From positions 2,806,036-2,870,035 of the forward strand of contig CP060501.1 in assembly GCA_024760545.1 (NCBI GenBank): 64,000 nt of DNA. Reading direction: 5' to 3'. Position numbers and translations under genes: made by a program. Of the stretch, positions 17,091 to 25,890 are shown in pieces. A model generated the notes under the pieces. That model did no database searches, had not been told where the DNA came from, and saw only the letters and a program-made list of their open reading frames with translations. The DNA comes from Nitrospira sp. (GTDB taxonomy: Bacteria; Nitrospirota; Nitrospiria; Nitrospirales; Nitrospiraceae). Every line of letters begins with the position of its first letter. Positions within the stretch are counted from its first letter, which is position 1.

Positions 17091-18512
17091 ATGAACCAGG
17101 TCCGTGTCCGGTTCGCTCCGAGTCCGACGGGATTTCTCCATATTGGGGGTGTGCGCACTGCCCTCTTCAATTGGCTCTTTGCGCGCCAACAACAGGGGAC
17201 CTTCATTCTTCGTATCGAGGATACCGATCAAAGCCGGTCGACCGATGAATCGATTCAGGCCATCATCGAGGGGATGGAGTGGGTCGGGCTCGATTGGGAT
17301 GAAGGTCCATTCCGTCAAACTGAGCGAATGGATCTGTATCGCAGTCACGCCATGAGGCTGCTCGAGGCAGGACAGGCGTACTGGTGCATATGTAAGGCGG
17401 AGGAGCTGGAGGCACGACGAAAAGAAGCCGAAGCCAAAGGGTTGTCGCCTCGTTATGACGGTCGCTGCCGCAACTTAGGAATCGCGAACCCGCCGAGTGA
17501 TGCGGCGCTTCGATTCAAGGCTCCACAAGAGGGTCAGACGGTCGTCCATGATTTAATCAAAGGCAAAATTGTGTTCGACAACACCGTGCTAGATGATCTC
17601 ATCATACTGAGGTCCAACGGATATCCGACCTATAATTTTTCGGTCGTGGTCGACGATGCGCTGATGCGCATCACGCACGTCGTGCGAGGAGACGACCATC
17701 TTACCAACACGCCACGGCAGGTTCCAATTTTTGAAGCGCTGGGGTTTGCCGTTCCCCGCTTTGGACACCTGCCGATGATTTTAGGATCGGACAAAACACG
17801 GCTCTCCAAGCGCCATGGGGCCACCTCGATCATGGCGTACAAAGATATGGGCTATCTCCCCGATGCCATGGTCAACTACCTGGTCCGACTCGGCTGGTCA
17901 CACGGTGATCAAGAACTGTTTACCCGGCAAGAGCTGATTGAAAAGTTCTCGTGGGATCATGTGCAAAAGTCGCCCGCCGTCTTCAATCCGGACAAGCTAC
18001 TCTGGATGAATGCCGAATACATCAAAACCAGCCCTCCGCACCAGGTTGCGCAAGCGCTCGTGCCATTGTTGGAGCAAGCCGGGTTCAAGAAGGAGGTCGA
18101 GTCTGTCTCTGATGATTGGCTCACCCAGCTGGTGGTTTTGGTGAAGGAACGAGCCAAGACGCTGCTCGAAATGGTGGAGTGGGTCAAGCCGTATTTCGGG
18201 CAATCCGTCATCTTCGAAGCGGAAGCGGCAAGAAAGTTTCTAACATCGGCCATCGCTCCGACCCTGAACAAGCTGACCACACGCTTGGAAGCGTTCCCCA
18301 CCTTCTCCAAATTGGAATGGGAGCACAGCTTCAAGCAGGTGGTTGAGGAAGAAGGCATGAAGATGGGCCAGCTCGCCCAGCCGGTCCGCGTCGCCTTGAC
18401 CGGACGAACGGCAAGCCCCGGACTGTTTGAGGTGATGGAGATCCTGGGTCGAGAACGGACCCTCTTTCGGCTCCGCGAGGGAATCGAACGCGCAAAAGCC
18501 AACCAGGCTTGA
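17091..18512 (+). CDS. gltX: glutamyl-tRNA synthetase
   Basis: A 473-residue class I synthetase. It has the HIGH-type motif FLHIGG near residue 17 and the KMSKS-type motif LSKRHG near residue 243, with the GluRS catalytic VRFAPSPTGF at the start. It charges tRNA-Glu. Two tRNA-Gln genes follow within 160 bases and glnS is 2.2 kb further on. With glnS present, a discriminating GluRS is expected. Confidence 0.95.
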   Translation: MNQVRVRFAPSPTGFLHIGGVRTALFNWLFARQQQGTFILRIEDTDQSRSTDESIQAIIEGMEWVGLDWDEGPFRQTERMDLYRSHAMRLLEAGQAYWCICKAEELEARRKEAEAKGLSPRYDGRCRNLGIANPPSDAALRFKAPQEGQTVVHDLIKGKIVFDNTVLDDLIILRSNGYPTYNFSVVVDDALMRITHVVRGDDHLTNTPRQVPIFEALGFAVPRFGHLPMILGSDKTRLSKRHGATSIMAYKDMGYLPDAMVNYLVRLGWSHGDQELFTRQELIEKFSWDHVQKSPAVFNPDKLLWMNAEYIKTSPPHQVAQALVPLLEQAGFKKEVESVSDDWLTQLVVLVKERAKTLLEMVEWVKPYFGQSVIFEAEAARKFLTSAIAPTLNKLTTRLEAFPTFSKLEWEHSFKQVVEEEGMKMGQLAQPVRVALTGRTASPGLFEVMEILGRERTLFRLREGIERAKANQA

Positions 18513-18548
18513 CGGACCGAGTAGTCGTGTATTACGTTGAACGCCGGT

Positions 18549-18622
18549 TGGGGGATCGTCTAGCGGTAGGACGTCAGTCTCTGGATCTGACTACCTAGGT
18601 TCGATTCCTAGTCCCCCAGCCA
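18549..18622 (+). tRNA. tRNA-Gln (CTG)
   Basis: A 74-base cloverleaf with encoded CCA. The acceptor pairs TGGGGGA with TCCCCCA, the discriminator is G, and the T-arm contains GGTTCGATTCC. The anticodon loop CTCTGGA gives anticodon CTG. The 31-39 position of the anticodon stem is a T-T mismatch. Confidence 0.95.
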
Positions 18623-18669
18623 ATATCTTTTCTCTGCCTTCCCAACCGCGTGTCGCTTCAGTACCGCGC

Positions 18670-18743
18670 TGGGGGATCGTCTAGCGGTAGGACGCCAGCC
18701 TTTGGAGCTGGCTACCTAGGTTCGATTCCTAGTCCCCCAGCCA
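18670..18743 (+). tRNA. tRNA-Gln (TTG)
   Basis: A near-duplicate of the tRNA-Gln 47 bases upstream, 74 bases with encoded CCA. The anticodon stem is CCAGC/GCTGG and the loop CTTTGGA gives anticodon TTG. Together the two genes read both glutamine codons. Acceptor, D and T arms are almost identical, so a local duplication is likely. Confidence 0.96.
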
Positions 18744-18768
18744 TATCCTCCATTCGGTTGCATCCCCG

Positions 18769-19815
18769 CTACTTCAATAGTGACTTCATGTCGATGACGA
18801 ACCGGTACTTTACATCGCCTCGGAGTACTCGCTCATAAGCCTCATTGACCTGTTGAATGGGGATCAGCTCGATATCCGACTCAATTTGATGTTGTGCGCA
18901 GAAATTGAGCATTTCCTGTGTTTCTTTGATCCCGCCGATGAGAGAGCCGGCGAGGCGCCGACGTTTGGAAATGAGCGAGAAGGCCTGGACCGGGGTTGGC
19001 CTCTCAGGCGCCCCCACGAGGATCATGGTGCCGTCGGTTTTGAGGAGGTTCAAATAGGCGTTGTAATCGTGCGGGGCCGATACGGTGTCGAGGATGTAGT
19101 CGAAATACTTATGCAGCTTGGTAAAGGTCTGGGGATTAGAGGTCACAGCAAAGCTCGTGGCACCCAATCGCTTCGCATCTTCCCGTTTCTTCTCCGACGT
19201 GCTTAACACCGTCACCTCGGTTCCCATCGCCTTGGCCAGCTTCACCGCCATGTGGCCGAGGCCGCCGAGTCCGACAACCGCCAATTTATGATAGCGACCG
19301 ACGCCCCACTGGCGCAGGGGCGAGTAGGTCGTAATCCCTGCGCAGAGCAATGGCGCCGCTCCCGCTGGTGAAAGTGTCGAGGGAATATGCAAGACGTAGT
19401 TCTCGTCCACGACAATTTGAGTCGAGTAGCCGCCTTGGGTAATCCCACCGGACTTGTCCTGTCCGGCGTAAGTCCAGAGTGCACCGCCGTCACAATATTG
19501 TTCGAGGCCCTCGCGGCAGGCTGTGCACGTTCGGCAGGAATCGACGAAGCAGCCGACGCCGGCTCGATCACCGACTTTGAAGGCTTGAACGGCCGATCCC
19601 ACCTGCGACACAGCGCCTACAATTTCATGTCCGGGCACCATCGGATAGAGGGAGATGCCCCATTCGTTCCGGGCTTGGTGGATGTCGGAGTGGCAGATGC
19701 CGCAATGTGAGATTGTGATCAGGACATCGCGCGGTCCGACGTCGCGTCGCTCAAAGGAAAAAGGTTGTAGTCTCTCCTTGGCGGCCAATGCCGCATAGCC
19801 TTTCGTCTCCAGCAT
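18769..19815 (-). CDS. zinc-dependent NAD(P) alcohol dehydrogenase
   Basis: A 348-residue medium-chain dehydrogenase. The catalytic zinc region is CGICHSDIH, the structural zinc cysteines lie in CRTCTACREGLEQYC, and the cofactor motif is GLGGLGHMAVKLAKAMG. Overall it resembles the YahK/AdhC (cinnamyl-alcohol-dehydrogenase-like) group that reduces a broad range of aldehydes, usually with NADPH. GAAGGGAA precedes the ATG. The physiological substrate is not indicated by neighbours. Confidence 0.9.
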   Translation of the reverse strand: MLETKGYAALAAKERLQPFSFERRDVGPRDVLITISHCGICHSDIHQARNEWGISLYPMVPGHEIVGAVSQVGSAVQAFKVGDRAGVGCFVDSCRTCTACREGLEQYCDGGALWTYAGQDKSGGITQGGYSTQIVVDENYVLHIPSTLSPAGAAPLLCAGITTYSPLRQWGVGRYHKLAVVGLGGLGHMAVKLAKAMGTEVTVLSTSEKKREDAKRLGATSFAVTSNPQTFTKLHKYFDYILDTVSAPHDYNAYLNLLKTDGTMILVGAPERPTPVQAFSLISKRRRLAGSLIGGIKETQEMLNFCAQHQIESDIELIPIQQVNEAYERVLRGDVKYRFVIDMKSLLK

Positions 19816-20020
19816 AGAATAGTTCCCTTCGACAGATGGGTAGAGAGCAAGACCTTAGCAAGTTCGTCCAAACTTGCCAACAGGCAATTCACGAGCGTTT
19901 GCCATCGATGGGACTGATCGCTCGTGTAGAGTGCTTCCGCCAAGATTTTGCCCGAGGGGAATGATATGGCCGTGGTTTCAGGCAATCCATGCTCGATCAG
20001 CAGGCTACGGACCCCTTTGG

Positions 20021-20218
20021 CTATCCTTCGCCTTCACCTCCGTTCTTACTGTTCATCCTTGTGGGGTCAGCGTCTCCTTGGCCGGAGGTGGGACCTGGAA
20101 TACGGTACTGTTCCGCCGCCCACGTCCCCAGGTCGATGAGCTGGCACCGTTCAGAACAGAAAGGGCGCCACGGGTTCCCTTCCCATGGTGCGGGTTGGCT
20201 GCACAGGGGACATGTCAT
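20021..20218 (-). CDS. yacG: DNA gyrase inhibitor YacG
   Basis: A 65-residue zinc protein with the complete YacG signature: CPLC at the start, [22 protein letters not shown] in the middle (shown in part) and an acidic, disordered tail. YacG binds GyrB and inhibits gyrase. In many genomes it lies with coaE; that is not so here. The Shine-Dalgarno is weak. Confidence 0.92.
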   Translation of the reverse strand: MTCPLCSQPAPWEGNPWRPFCSERCQLIDLGTWAAEQYRIPGPTSGQGDADPTRMNSKNGGEGEG

Positions 20219-20269
20219 GGGCCTAGTGTAATGTCGGTGCCGGAAGAAGAAAAGGTGTAGGCAGGCCGG

Positions 20270-20605
20270 TCAATCTTGAGGCACGGACCGCGGTGTAGCA
20301 ATGTGAAGGAGCCGTTGCAACCGGTTCCGATCCACATCAGTGAGACGCACGAATTCGACTCCGAATTCCCCATGGTTGACCCATCGAACAGCAGCGGAAT
20401 GGACGGTGATCGGGACCGCCAGATCGGTGGCCTGGATCAACAATTTGACACCGGCCCCCGGCGCAACCGGAGCGGTGCTGGTCACTGCGCAACCCCCAGC
20501 GGAAATATCGAACATCGTACCTTGACGGATATCCGTCTGATTGGTCGTTGAAAAGAAGACTTGCAAGTCAACGGCGATTCGCGGATGTTCCCGACATTCG
20601 ATCAT
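20270..20605 (-). CDS. PilZ-domain protein
   Basis: The ATG at 20605 has GGAGG five bases upstream and gives 111 residues. The canonical c-di-GMP motifs are present: RxxxR as REHPR near residue 5, and DxSxxG as DISAGG near residue 33, followed by VRWVNHGEFGVEF. It is a single-domain c-di-GMP receptor of unknown output. Longer in-frame starts exist but are less well supported. Confidence 0.88.
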   Translation of the reverse strand: MIECREHPRIAVDLQVFFSTTNQTDIRQGTMFDISAGGCAVTSTAPVAPGAGVKLLIQATDLAVPITVHSAAVRWVNHGEFGVEFVRLTDVDRNRLQRLLHIATPRSVPQD

Positions 20606-20752
20606 CGTGACCTCCACAACCGAGAGTAACCAAATGCCTTCCGCAAGATTGGCGATCATCGGACATAGTATAGCCCTACCGGCTCGCGGTGGCACGCATC
20701 GAGTGAGAATCAGCATGCCCAGCGGCTTTCGATCGCCAGGCCTCAGCGATCG

Positions 20753-22459
20753 TCAGTTTCGTGGTGTTTGCTGGGTTTTCTCCAGCTTGGCCCATGCATC
20801 TTTGAGAGACACGGTGCGGTTGAAAAGAAGGGTCTCGGATGATGAATCGGGATCGACGCAGAAGTATCCCTGCCGCTCGAATTGGAATCGAGAGCCGGGC
20901 GTAGCTGAACGAAGGCTTGGCTCAACCAAGCAGCCGCTCAACTGTTCGAGCGACTGAGGGTTCAATGAGTGAGTCCAGTCCTGGTCAGCCGAGGCTTTGG
21001 CCTGGGCAGGGAGAAGAAGCGCATGATACAGACGAATGGTCGCATTGACCGCATGGGAGGCCGACACCCAGTGAATGGTGGCTTTTACCTTGCGTTGTTC
21101 GTGCGCTGATCCGCTTCTGGTTTCCGGATCGTAGGTGCAGTGGAGTTCGGTGACCAGACCGGTCTGAGGATCTTTCGTGGTGTGCACACACTTGATGATG
21201 TACCCATAGCGAAGCCGGACCTCTCGGCCCGGCGCGAGGCGGTAGAACTGTTTCGGCGGATCTTCCCGGAAATCGTCCTGCTCGATGTAGAGCGTCCGCG
21301 AAAACGGGACTTTTCGAGTTCCTGCAGAGGCATCTTCCGGATTATTCACAGCGTCGAGCTCTTCAACGACACCGTCCGGATAGTTGTCGATCACGACTTT
21401 CAACGGCCGGAGTACTGCCATCACGCGTGGTGACCGTTTGTTCAAGTCTTCTCGGATGAAGTGTTCGAGCAGCTGCATCTCGACGATCGCGTCGCGCTTC
21501 GCGACGCCGATGTGTTCGCAAAAAGCACGAATCGCTTCCGGAGTCACGCCTCGGCGGCGGAGGCCTTTGAGTGTGGGAAGGCGTGGATCATCCCAACCGG
21601 CCACCAGTTTCTTTTCGACCAATTCCAGAAGCTTGCGCTTGCTCATCACCGTGGAGGTCAGATTGAGTCTTGCGAATTCGATCTGCTGGGGGCGATGCGG
21701 AGCATGGGCCTCCGCGACAACCCAATCGTACAAGGGACGGTGATCCTCAAATTCCAGCGTGCACAGCGAGTGAGTAATACCTTCGATGGCATCGGAGAGC
21801 GGATGCGCAAAATCATACGAAGGATAGATGCACCACGCGGTCTCTGTTCGGTAATGGGTCGCATGTCGGATCCGATAGAGAATCGGGTCTCTGAGGTTGA
21901 TGTTGGGAGAGCCCATATCGATCTTGGCGCGCAACACATGGGCTCCGTCCGCAAACTCGCCGGCTCGCATGCGCGCGAATAGATTTAGATTTTCATCGAT
22001 GGATCGAGCTCGAAAGGGACTGTTGCGGCCCGGTTCCGTCAGGGTGCCCCGGTATTCACGGATTTGATCGGCTGGGAGACTGTCGACGTAGGCTTTCCCG
22101 TTGTTGATCAGCACCATGGCGAACGCGTACAGCTGCTCGAAATAATCGGATGCATAAAACTTCTTTCCTCGCCAATCAAATCCCAACCAGCGGACATCCT
22201 CCTGAATCGCCTGCACATATTCCGGATCCTCGGTCGTGGGATTCGTATCGTCGAATCGAAGATGACAGACGCCGTCCGGGGTTTCGTTGGCGATCCCAAA
22301 GTTAAGGGCCATGGATTTGGCGTGCCCGATATGGAGGTATCCGTTGGGTTCAGGAGGAAATCGCGTCACGACCAGGCCGCCGTGTTTGCCGGCTGCACGG
22401 TCGGCCGCGACGATATCCCGAATGAAATCCGAGGGGGTGGTAGATTCTGGAGTGGTCAT
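20753..22459 (-). CDS. glnS: glutaminyl-tRNA synthetase
   Basis: The ATG at 22459 gives 568 residues. [15 protein letters not shown] holds the HIGH motif and VMSKRKL is the KMSKS equivalent. The GlnRS-specific anticodon-binding beta-barrels follow, with [17 protein letters not shown] 51 bases upstream is an alternative start. It charges the two nearby tRNA-Gln species directly, so the organism need not use the Glu-tRNA(Gln) amidotransferase route for glutamine. GlnRS is patchily distributed in bacteria and is thought to have spread by transfer. Confidence 0.95.
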   Translation of the reverse strand: MTTPESTTPSDFIRDIVAADRAAGKHGGLVVTRFPPEPNGYLHIGHAKSMALNFGIANETPDGVCHLRFDDTNPTTEDPEYVQAIQEDVRWLGFDWRGKKFYASDYFEQLYAFAMVLINNGKAYVDSLPADQIREYRGTLTEPGRNSPFRARSIDENLNLFARMRAGEFADGAHVLRAKIDMGSPNINLRDPILYRIRHATHYRTETAWCIYPSYDFAHPLSDAIEGITHSLCTLEFEDHRPLYDWVVAEAHAPHRPQQIEFARLNLTSTVMSKRKLLELVEKKLVAGWDDPRLPTLKGLRRRGVTPEAIRAFCEHIGVAKRDAIVEMQLLEHFIREDLNKRSPRVMAVLRPLKVVIDNYPDGVVEELDAVNNPEDASAGTRKVPFSRTLYIEQDDFREDPPKQFYRLAPGREVRLRYGYIIKCVHTTKDPQTGLVTELHCTYDPETRSGSAHEQRKVKATIHWVSASHAVNATIRLYHALLLPAQAKASADQDWTHSLNPQSLEQLSGCLVEPSLRSATPGSRFQFERQGYFCVDPDSSSETLLFNRTVSLKDAWAKLEKTQQTPRN

Positions 22460-22556
22460 GAGGTCTTGTGGGAAAGTCTTTGCATAGTCATGTGCGGAGG
22501 CCACCTCCACGAGGCTGTTCTATCATAGAGTGGCTAATGGGAGGAATGGGGAATAG

Positions 22557-22982
22557 CTAGGCAGACGGTTCGGTGGAGGGAAGGTTCGGCCTCGACATGA
22601 CGTTGAAATCTTTTTGCGCAATAAGATGGCCCTCCATGCGCAGCCGAAATTCATACCGACCAGGTGCAGGAAAGATCAACAAGGGGATGTTGATGCCGAA
22701 GTCTGAAATCTGAAGGCGATCACTGATTTCAATGTTGGGCAGCGTGGCCCGGCAGACGAGTTGCTCGGAGTTGAGGTAGATCAAGTCGATATCAAAGTGG
22801 TAGAGACCTTCGGCATCGGTTAAGCAGAAGTAGAGGCCCATCTGCTGATGTTGAAAGGGAAATGAGGCGGTTTGTAGATGGGTGAAAATCCCGATCAGGC
22901 TTTTCTTTTTCGTCAAGCTATCCTCGATGACTTGGTCGCAGACGAGAAACGCTTGGACAGTGGGCTTTGGGATATCGCTCAT
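22557..22982 (-). CDS. DUF6941-like hypothetical protein
   Basis: A 141-residue soluble protein from ATG 22982 (MSDIPKPTVQAFLVCDQV). The pattern VCDQVIED followed by KKKSLIGIFTHL, a beta-rich core and APGRYEFRL near the end fits a small family (DUF6941) with an immunoglobulin-like or C2-like fold. Its function is unknown. No operon partner is evident. Confidence 0.65.
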   Translation of the reverse strand: MSDIPKPTVQAFLVCDQVIEDSLTKKKSLIGIFTHLQTASFPFQHQQMGLYFCLTDAEGLYHFDIDLIYLNSEQLVCRATLPNIEISDRLQISDFGINIPLLIFPAPGRYEFRLRMEGHLIAQKDFNVMSRPNLPSTEPSA

Positions 22983-23149
22983 AGCCGCTATTCTAAGGAA
23001 TAGGAGGGGGAACGGCAAAAAGGTTCTCGTTTTCCTGCAGGATGAACAGAAGATGCCGTGTCCGCGAACAAGCTCGACAGCACAGTCACTGCATGATTAA
23101 TGAGGCGATAAGGATGGAGGAAAACTAGCAGTCCGTGAGAAACGCACGT

Positions 23150-23683
23150 TCAGCCCAAGACGACTGGCCCGCCTCGAGTTTCCAGGATGTCCCCAAACCG
23201 CGTGGTGACGGAGCTAATTCGACAGTAGTGAGAGGTAATCTCTACCAGTGCTCCTTTGTGTGAGCAAAACTTCCCGCATGTGATATGAACCCGGTTCTCC
23301 GAAGTCATCCGCGCTTCGAGAATGGTCTCGCTGGACTGCAGATCCGTCACGCGAACGGAAGGAATCACGACCGACGACAGGTTTTGACCGAACTGAACAT
23401 CGACGGCGAATCGCCCGCCTTCGTTCAGTACGAAGGCGTTCCTGCGCAGGTGGGCGATGCGTGCTCCATGCTCATCATAGAAATCCGCGGTTGCAAACAG
23501 CAGTCTGTACTCGGGTTTTGCCTCAATAACGAGTTGCTCTTTACCCTGAATCGTGACCACACCACTGGTGTTTCGAAAAATGTTGGATCCAATGCGAAGT
23601 TCGAGCCCAGACTTTGGAAGCACTTCAGCGGTTGTCGCATGACCAACAGGGTCAGTCCTGCGAAACGCTATCGATTCATCCAT
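23150..23683 (-). CDS. hypothetical protein
   Basis: A soluble 177-residue protein started at ATG 23683, which has CGAGG at suitable distance. It is predicted to be mainly beta strand, with LRIGSNIFRNTSGVVTIQG and FYDEHGARIAHLRRNAFVLN (each in part) and three cysteines near the C-terminus (CGKFCSHKG, YCRISS). I do not recognise the family. It stands alone before the tRNA-Glu island. Confidence 0.55.
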   Translation of the reverse strand: MDESIAFRRTDPVGHATTAEVLPKSGLELRIGSNIFRNTSGVVTIQGKEQLVIEAKPEYRLLFATADFYDEHGARIAHLRRNAFVLNEGGRFAVDVQFGQNLSSVVIPSVRVTDLQSSETILEARMTSENRVHITCGKFCSHKGALVEITSHYCRISSVTTRFGDILETRGGPVVLG

Positions 23684-23944
23684 GGACAACCTCGAACCAT
23701 GATGTTCTTAGGTCGTGTGGAACTGATGCAAGGCATAAGGAGCTTCGTACAATATTCTGGGAAGGCTAGGCTTTCTGCTCCATCCTGTCAAGAGCACCTA
23801 GTGGGCGAATCGTCGTGAATTTTGGCCCGAGGCAAAAGGCCTGAGAGGAGGTTTTCAAAGAGGCTCCTTCCACGGTGGAACGCCCTTCGTTGCAAACCGA
23901 AAACCGCGTATGCTACGGTTCACGCTTCGATACATCTCCAGGAT

Positions 23945-24022
23945 GGTCCCATCGTCTAGCCTGGCCTAGGACGGAGCCCTCTCAAGGCTTAAACACGGGT
24001 TCGAATCCCGTTGGGACCACCA
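23945..24022 (+). tRNA. tRNA-Glu (CTC)
   Basis: A 78-base cloverleaf with encoded CCA. The acceptor pairs GGTCCCA with TGGGACC, the anticodon arm GAGCC/GGCTT has loop CTCTCAA giving CTC, and the T-arm is CGGGTTCGAATCCCG. Its 3' end is the integration target of the two segments that follow. Confidence 0.96.
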
Positions 24023-24023
24023 C
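23991..24023 (+). repeat. attL: 3' end of tRNA-Glu
   Basis: A 33-base sequence covering the T-arm, acceptor 3' strand and CCA of tRNA-Glu. It is repeated exactly at 31779-31811 and imperfectly at 32591-32620. The recombinase gene stop lies 8 bases beyond it, a usual arrangement for tRNA-targeting integrases. Confidence 0.88.
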
Positions 24024-24030
24024 CCTGAAT

Positions 24031-25047
24031 TTATTGTAGTTTTAGACTCCTGGTTTGAGGAACATGCGCATGTTCCTCAAACACAGATTTCTCGTCACTC
24101 TCGAAAGCCGCCAGCATCAGCTTCGCCGGTTCCTCATAGAACGACATGGCTTGCTTCAGTTGAGCTGGACGAATCATCGTGTAGATTTGCGTCGTGTCGA
24201 TACGCGCATGTCCGAGCAGCGCACGCACCTGTTCTAAGTCATGGCGCTGCTCCAGCACTTCCATCGCCACCCCATGGCGCAGATCATGCGGCTTCAGCAT
24301 CGGGTACCCGATCATCCGTCCGTACAGCTTGCATAACCGCCAGATGTTTTTCCCGGTCATCGGGGCACGATGTTTCCCGACTGATCGGCGACCCCACACG
24401 GACCAGAACAACGGGGTCTCTGGTGTTAAGGTTCCGACTGCTGGGAGCACACATTGCTCGACGTATGCGTGGAGATACCGCATGACGGGCTTCGGTAATG
24501 GAATGTCTCGTGTCGCTCCACCCTTCACGCGCACGCGCCGCAATCCCCAGAGCGCGTCCAGGTGTCTCACTTGGAGCGTCGCCACAGATTCTCGCCGCAT
24601 GCCCGTGAAGCGCAGGATCAAGAAGATGGCCACATCACGAGGCCGTCCGCGTTTCCTCGCGGCTTCAATGAGTGCATCCATCAAGCCCGGAGCCGGCACC
24701 TGCTTGGGTGGTTCGACCGCATGCGGAGGCCGATCCATCCCACTCACGGGATTTGCCATGAGCCACTCCCGTTTGACTAGCCAACCACACAAACTTGACA
24801 GCGTGGATTGTCGAATTCGCATCGTGTTCAACGAGAGATCCCGTGCCGCCATGTCATCCATCCATTCCTGAATGACGGATTTCGTGAGGTCGCTGAGCCG
24901 CCCCACGCGTCCCAATCGCGCCCGTGTGAAGACGAGAAACTGTTCCAGATTCCATCGATAGGCCTGTATGCCTCCTTCTGTCTTCCCTCGCTGTTTGAGT
25001 TGGTACTGACAAAACTGCTCTACGACTTCAACTAATGGTCGTGTCAT
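24031..25047 (-). CDS. tyrosine recombinase/integrase
   Basis: The ATG at 25047 gives 338 residues. A SAM-like core-binding domain lies at about residues 1-100. The catalytic domain has Arg in TGMRRESV, the KGGATRDIPL lysine region, HDLRHG for the His-x-x-Arg box, LLGHARIDTTQIY with the second His, and the nucleophile Tyr in IYTMI. All key residues appear intact. A long frame upstream (to 25716) is antisense to marR and is not coding. It probably catalysed integration at the adjacent tRNA-Glu. Confidence 0.92.
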   Translation of the reverse strand: MTRPLVEVVEQFCQYQLKQRGKTEGGIQAYRWNLEQFLVFTRARLGRVGRLSDLTKSVIQEWMDDMAARDLSLNTMRIRQSTLSSLCGWLVKREWLMANPVSGMDRPPHAVEPPKQVPAPGLMDALIEAARKRGRPRDVAIFLILRFTGMRRESVATLQVRHLDALWGLRRVRVKGGATRDIPLPKPVMRYLHAYVEQCVLPAVGTLTPETPLFWSVWGRRSVGKHRAPMTGKNIWRLCKLYGRMIGYPMLKPHDLRHGVAMEVLEQRHDLEQVRALLGHARIDTTQIYTMIRPAQLKQAMSFYEEPAKLMLAAFESDEKSVFEEHAHVPQTRSLKLQ

Positions 25048-25291
25048 TCCAGTGCCTTTCCGGTCCCTGTCACGACGACGACTTCGCCGAGGGGCAGTAT
25101 GGGGAGGCACCAGCCACCCGTCAAGCGGCGAAGAGGGGAGAGGCAAATTAGATTTGGCGGTGACATTCGGTATAGTCATGGACAGGCGATATACCGTGAC
25201 CACGTCAGGGCTCACAAATATCCGACCGATGGTCTGAGGGCGCAAACACAGGTTTGTAAAAAACATCATCTTGCCGCTTCGTATTCGGGGG

Positions 25292-25318
25292 TTGACAAGA
25301 TATAGTTGTATATGCAAC
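25292..25318 (+). promoter_or_regulatory. marR promoter region with palindromic operator
   Basis: TTGACA at 25292-25297 is followed by the palindrome GTTGTATATGCAAC at 25305-25318. The same layout (TTGACC then TTGTATATACAA) recurs in front of the efflux operon. This suggests MarR autoregulation. Confidence 0.6.
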
Positions 25319-25326
25319 AGTATGAC

Positions 25327-25803
25327 ATGGCGACCACGGAAACAAATAAACGAATGAATCAAGGCAACGGTCTTATTGATCAGATCGCCGGTGAGTGCCT
25401 GTTGATGCGCGTGCGCAAACTTGATCGTGTGCTCACGAGTATTTACGATGCTGAACTTCGTCCATTTGGCTTGAAAGCAAGCCAAACAAATCTTCTGGTT
25501 CTTATAGCAAAGGCTGGCCCCGTTCGACGTATCGAGATTGGAAAGCGTCTGTGCCTCGACCCCTCCACGCTGACCCGGAATCTGAAGATCATGCTGACCA
25601 ATGGTTGGATCCAAGAGATTGCCGATGGGGAAGACGGTCGAGGCCTTCCAGTGCAGATTACAGCCCAAGGTCGTGACCTCCTGAGCCAAATCGGTTCGGC
25701 TTGGCGGAAGGCCCAAACCCGCACCCAGAAGTTTCTCGGAGAAGATGGCACGACACTTTTACGAAGGCTTGCTGCAAATAGAATGGATGTGCCGTCAGCG
25801 TAG
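25327..25803 (+). CDS. MarR-family transcriptional regulator
   Basis: About 158 residues from ATG 25327, though the start is uncertain: TTG 25306, ATG 25312 and ATG 25354 share the frame and none has a clear Shine-Dalgarno. The winged helix includes KASQTNLLVLIAKAGPV, the recognition helix region CLDPSTLTRNLKIM, and the wing EDGRGLPVQITAQG (motifs shown in part). It precedes the efflux operon on the same strand, with matching operators before both. It is probably the local repressor, relieved by a pump substrate. Confidence 0.88.
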   Translation: MATTETNKRMNQGNGLIDQIAGECLLMRVRKLDRVLTSIYDAELRPFGLKASQTNLLVLIAKAGPVRRIEIGKRLCLDPSTLTRNLKIMLTNGWIQEIADGEDGRGLPVQITAQGRDLLSQIGSAWRKAQTRTQKFLGEDGTTLLRRLAANRMDVPSA

Positions 25804-25812
25804 AGCGTTTTT

Positions 25813-25843
25813 TTGACCATGTACTTGTATATACAACTACATA
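25813..25843 (+). promoter_or_regulatory. efflux operon promoter with MarR-type operator
   Basis: TTGACC at 25813-25818, the perfect palindrome TTGTATATACAA at 25825-25836, and TACATA at 25838-25843 as a possible -10. The operator fills the promoter spacer, as expected for steric repression. It matches the palindrome before marR at 11 of 12 bases. Confidence 0.6.
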
Positions 25844-25890
25844 AATGCCATCACGCCGTATCGTCCTCAATCCTCACAAGGAGCACATGT

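Noticed and set aside
25048-25716. N-terminal extension of the recombinase frame by about 220 codons
   Set aside because: It lies antisense to marR and its promoter and has no recombinase similarity. The ATG at 25047 gives a normal-length integrase.
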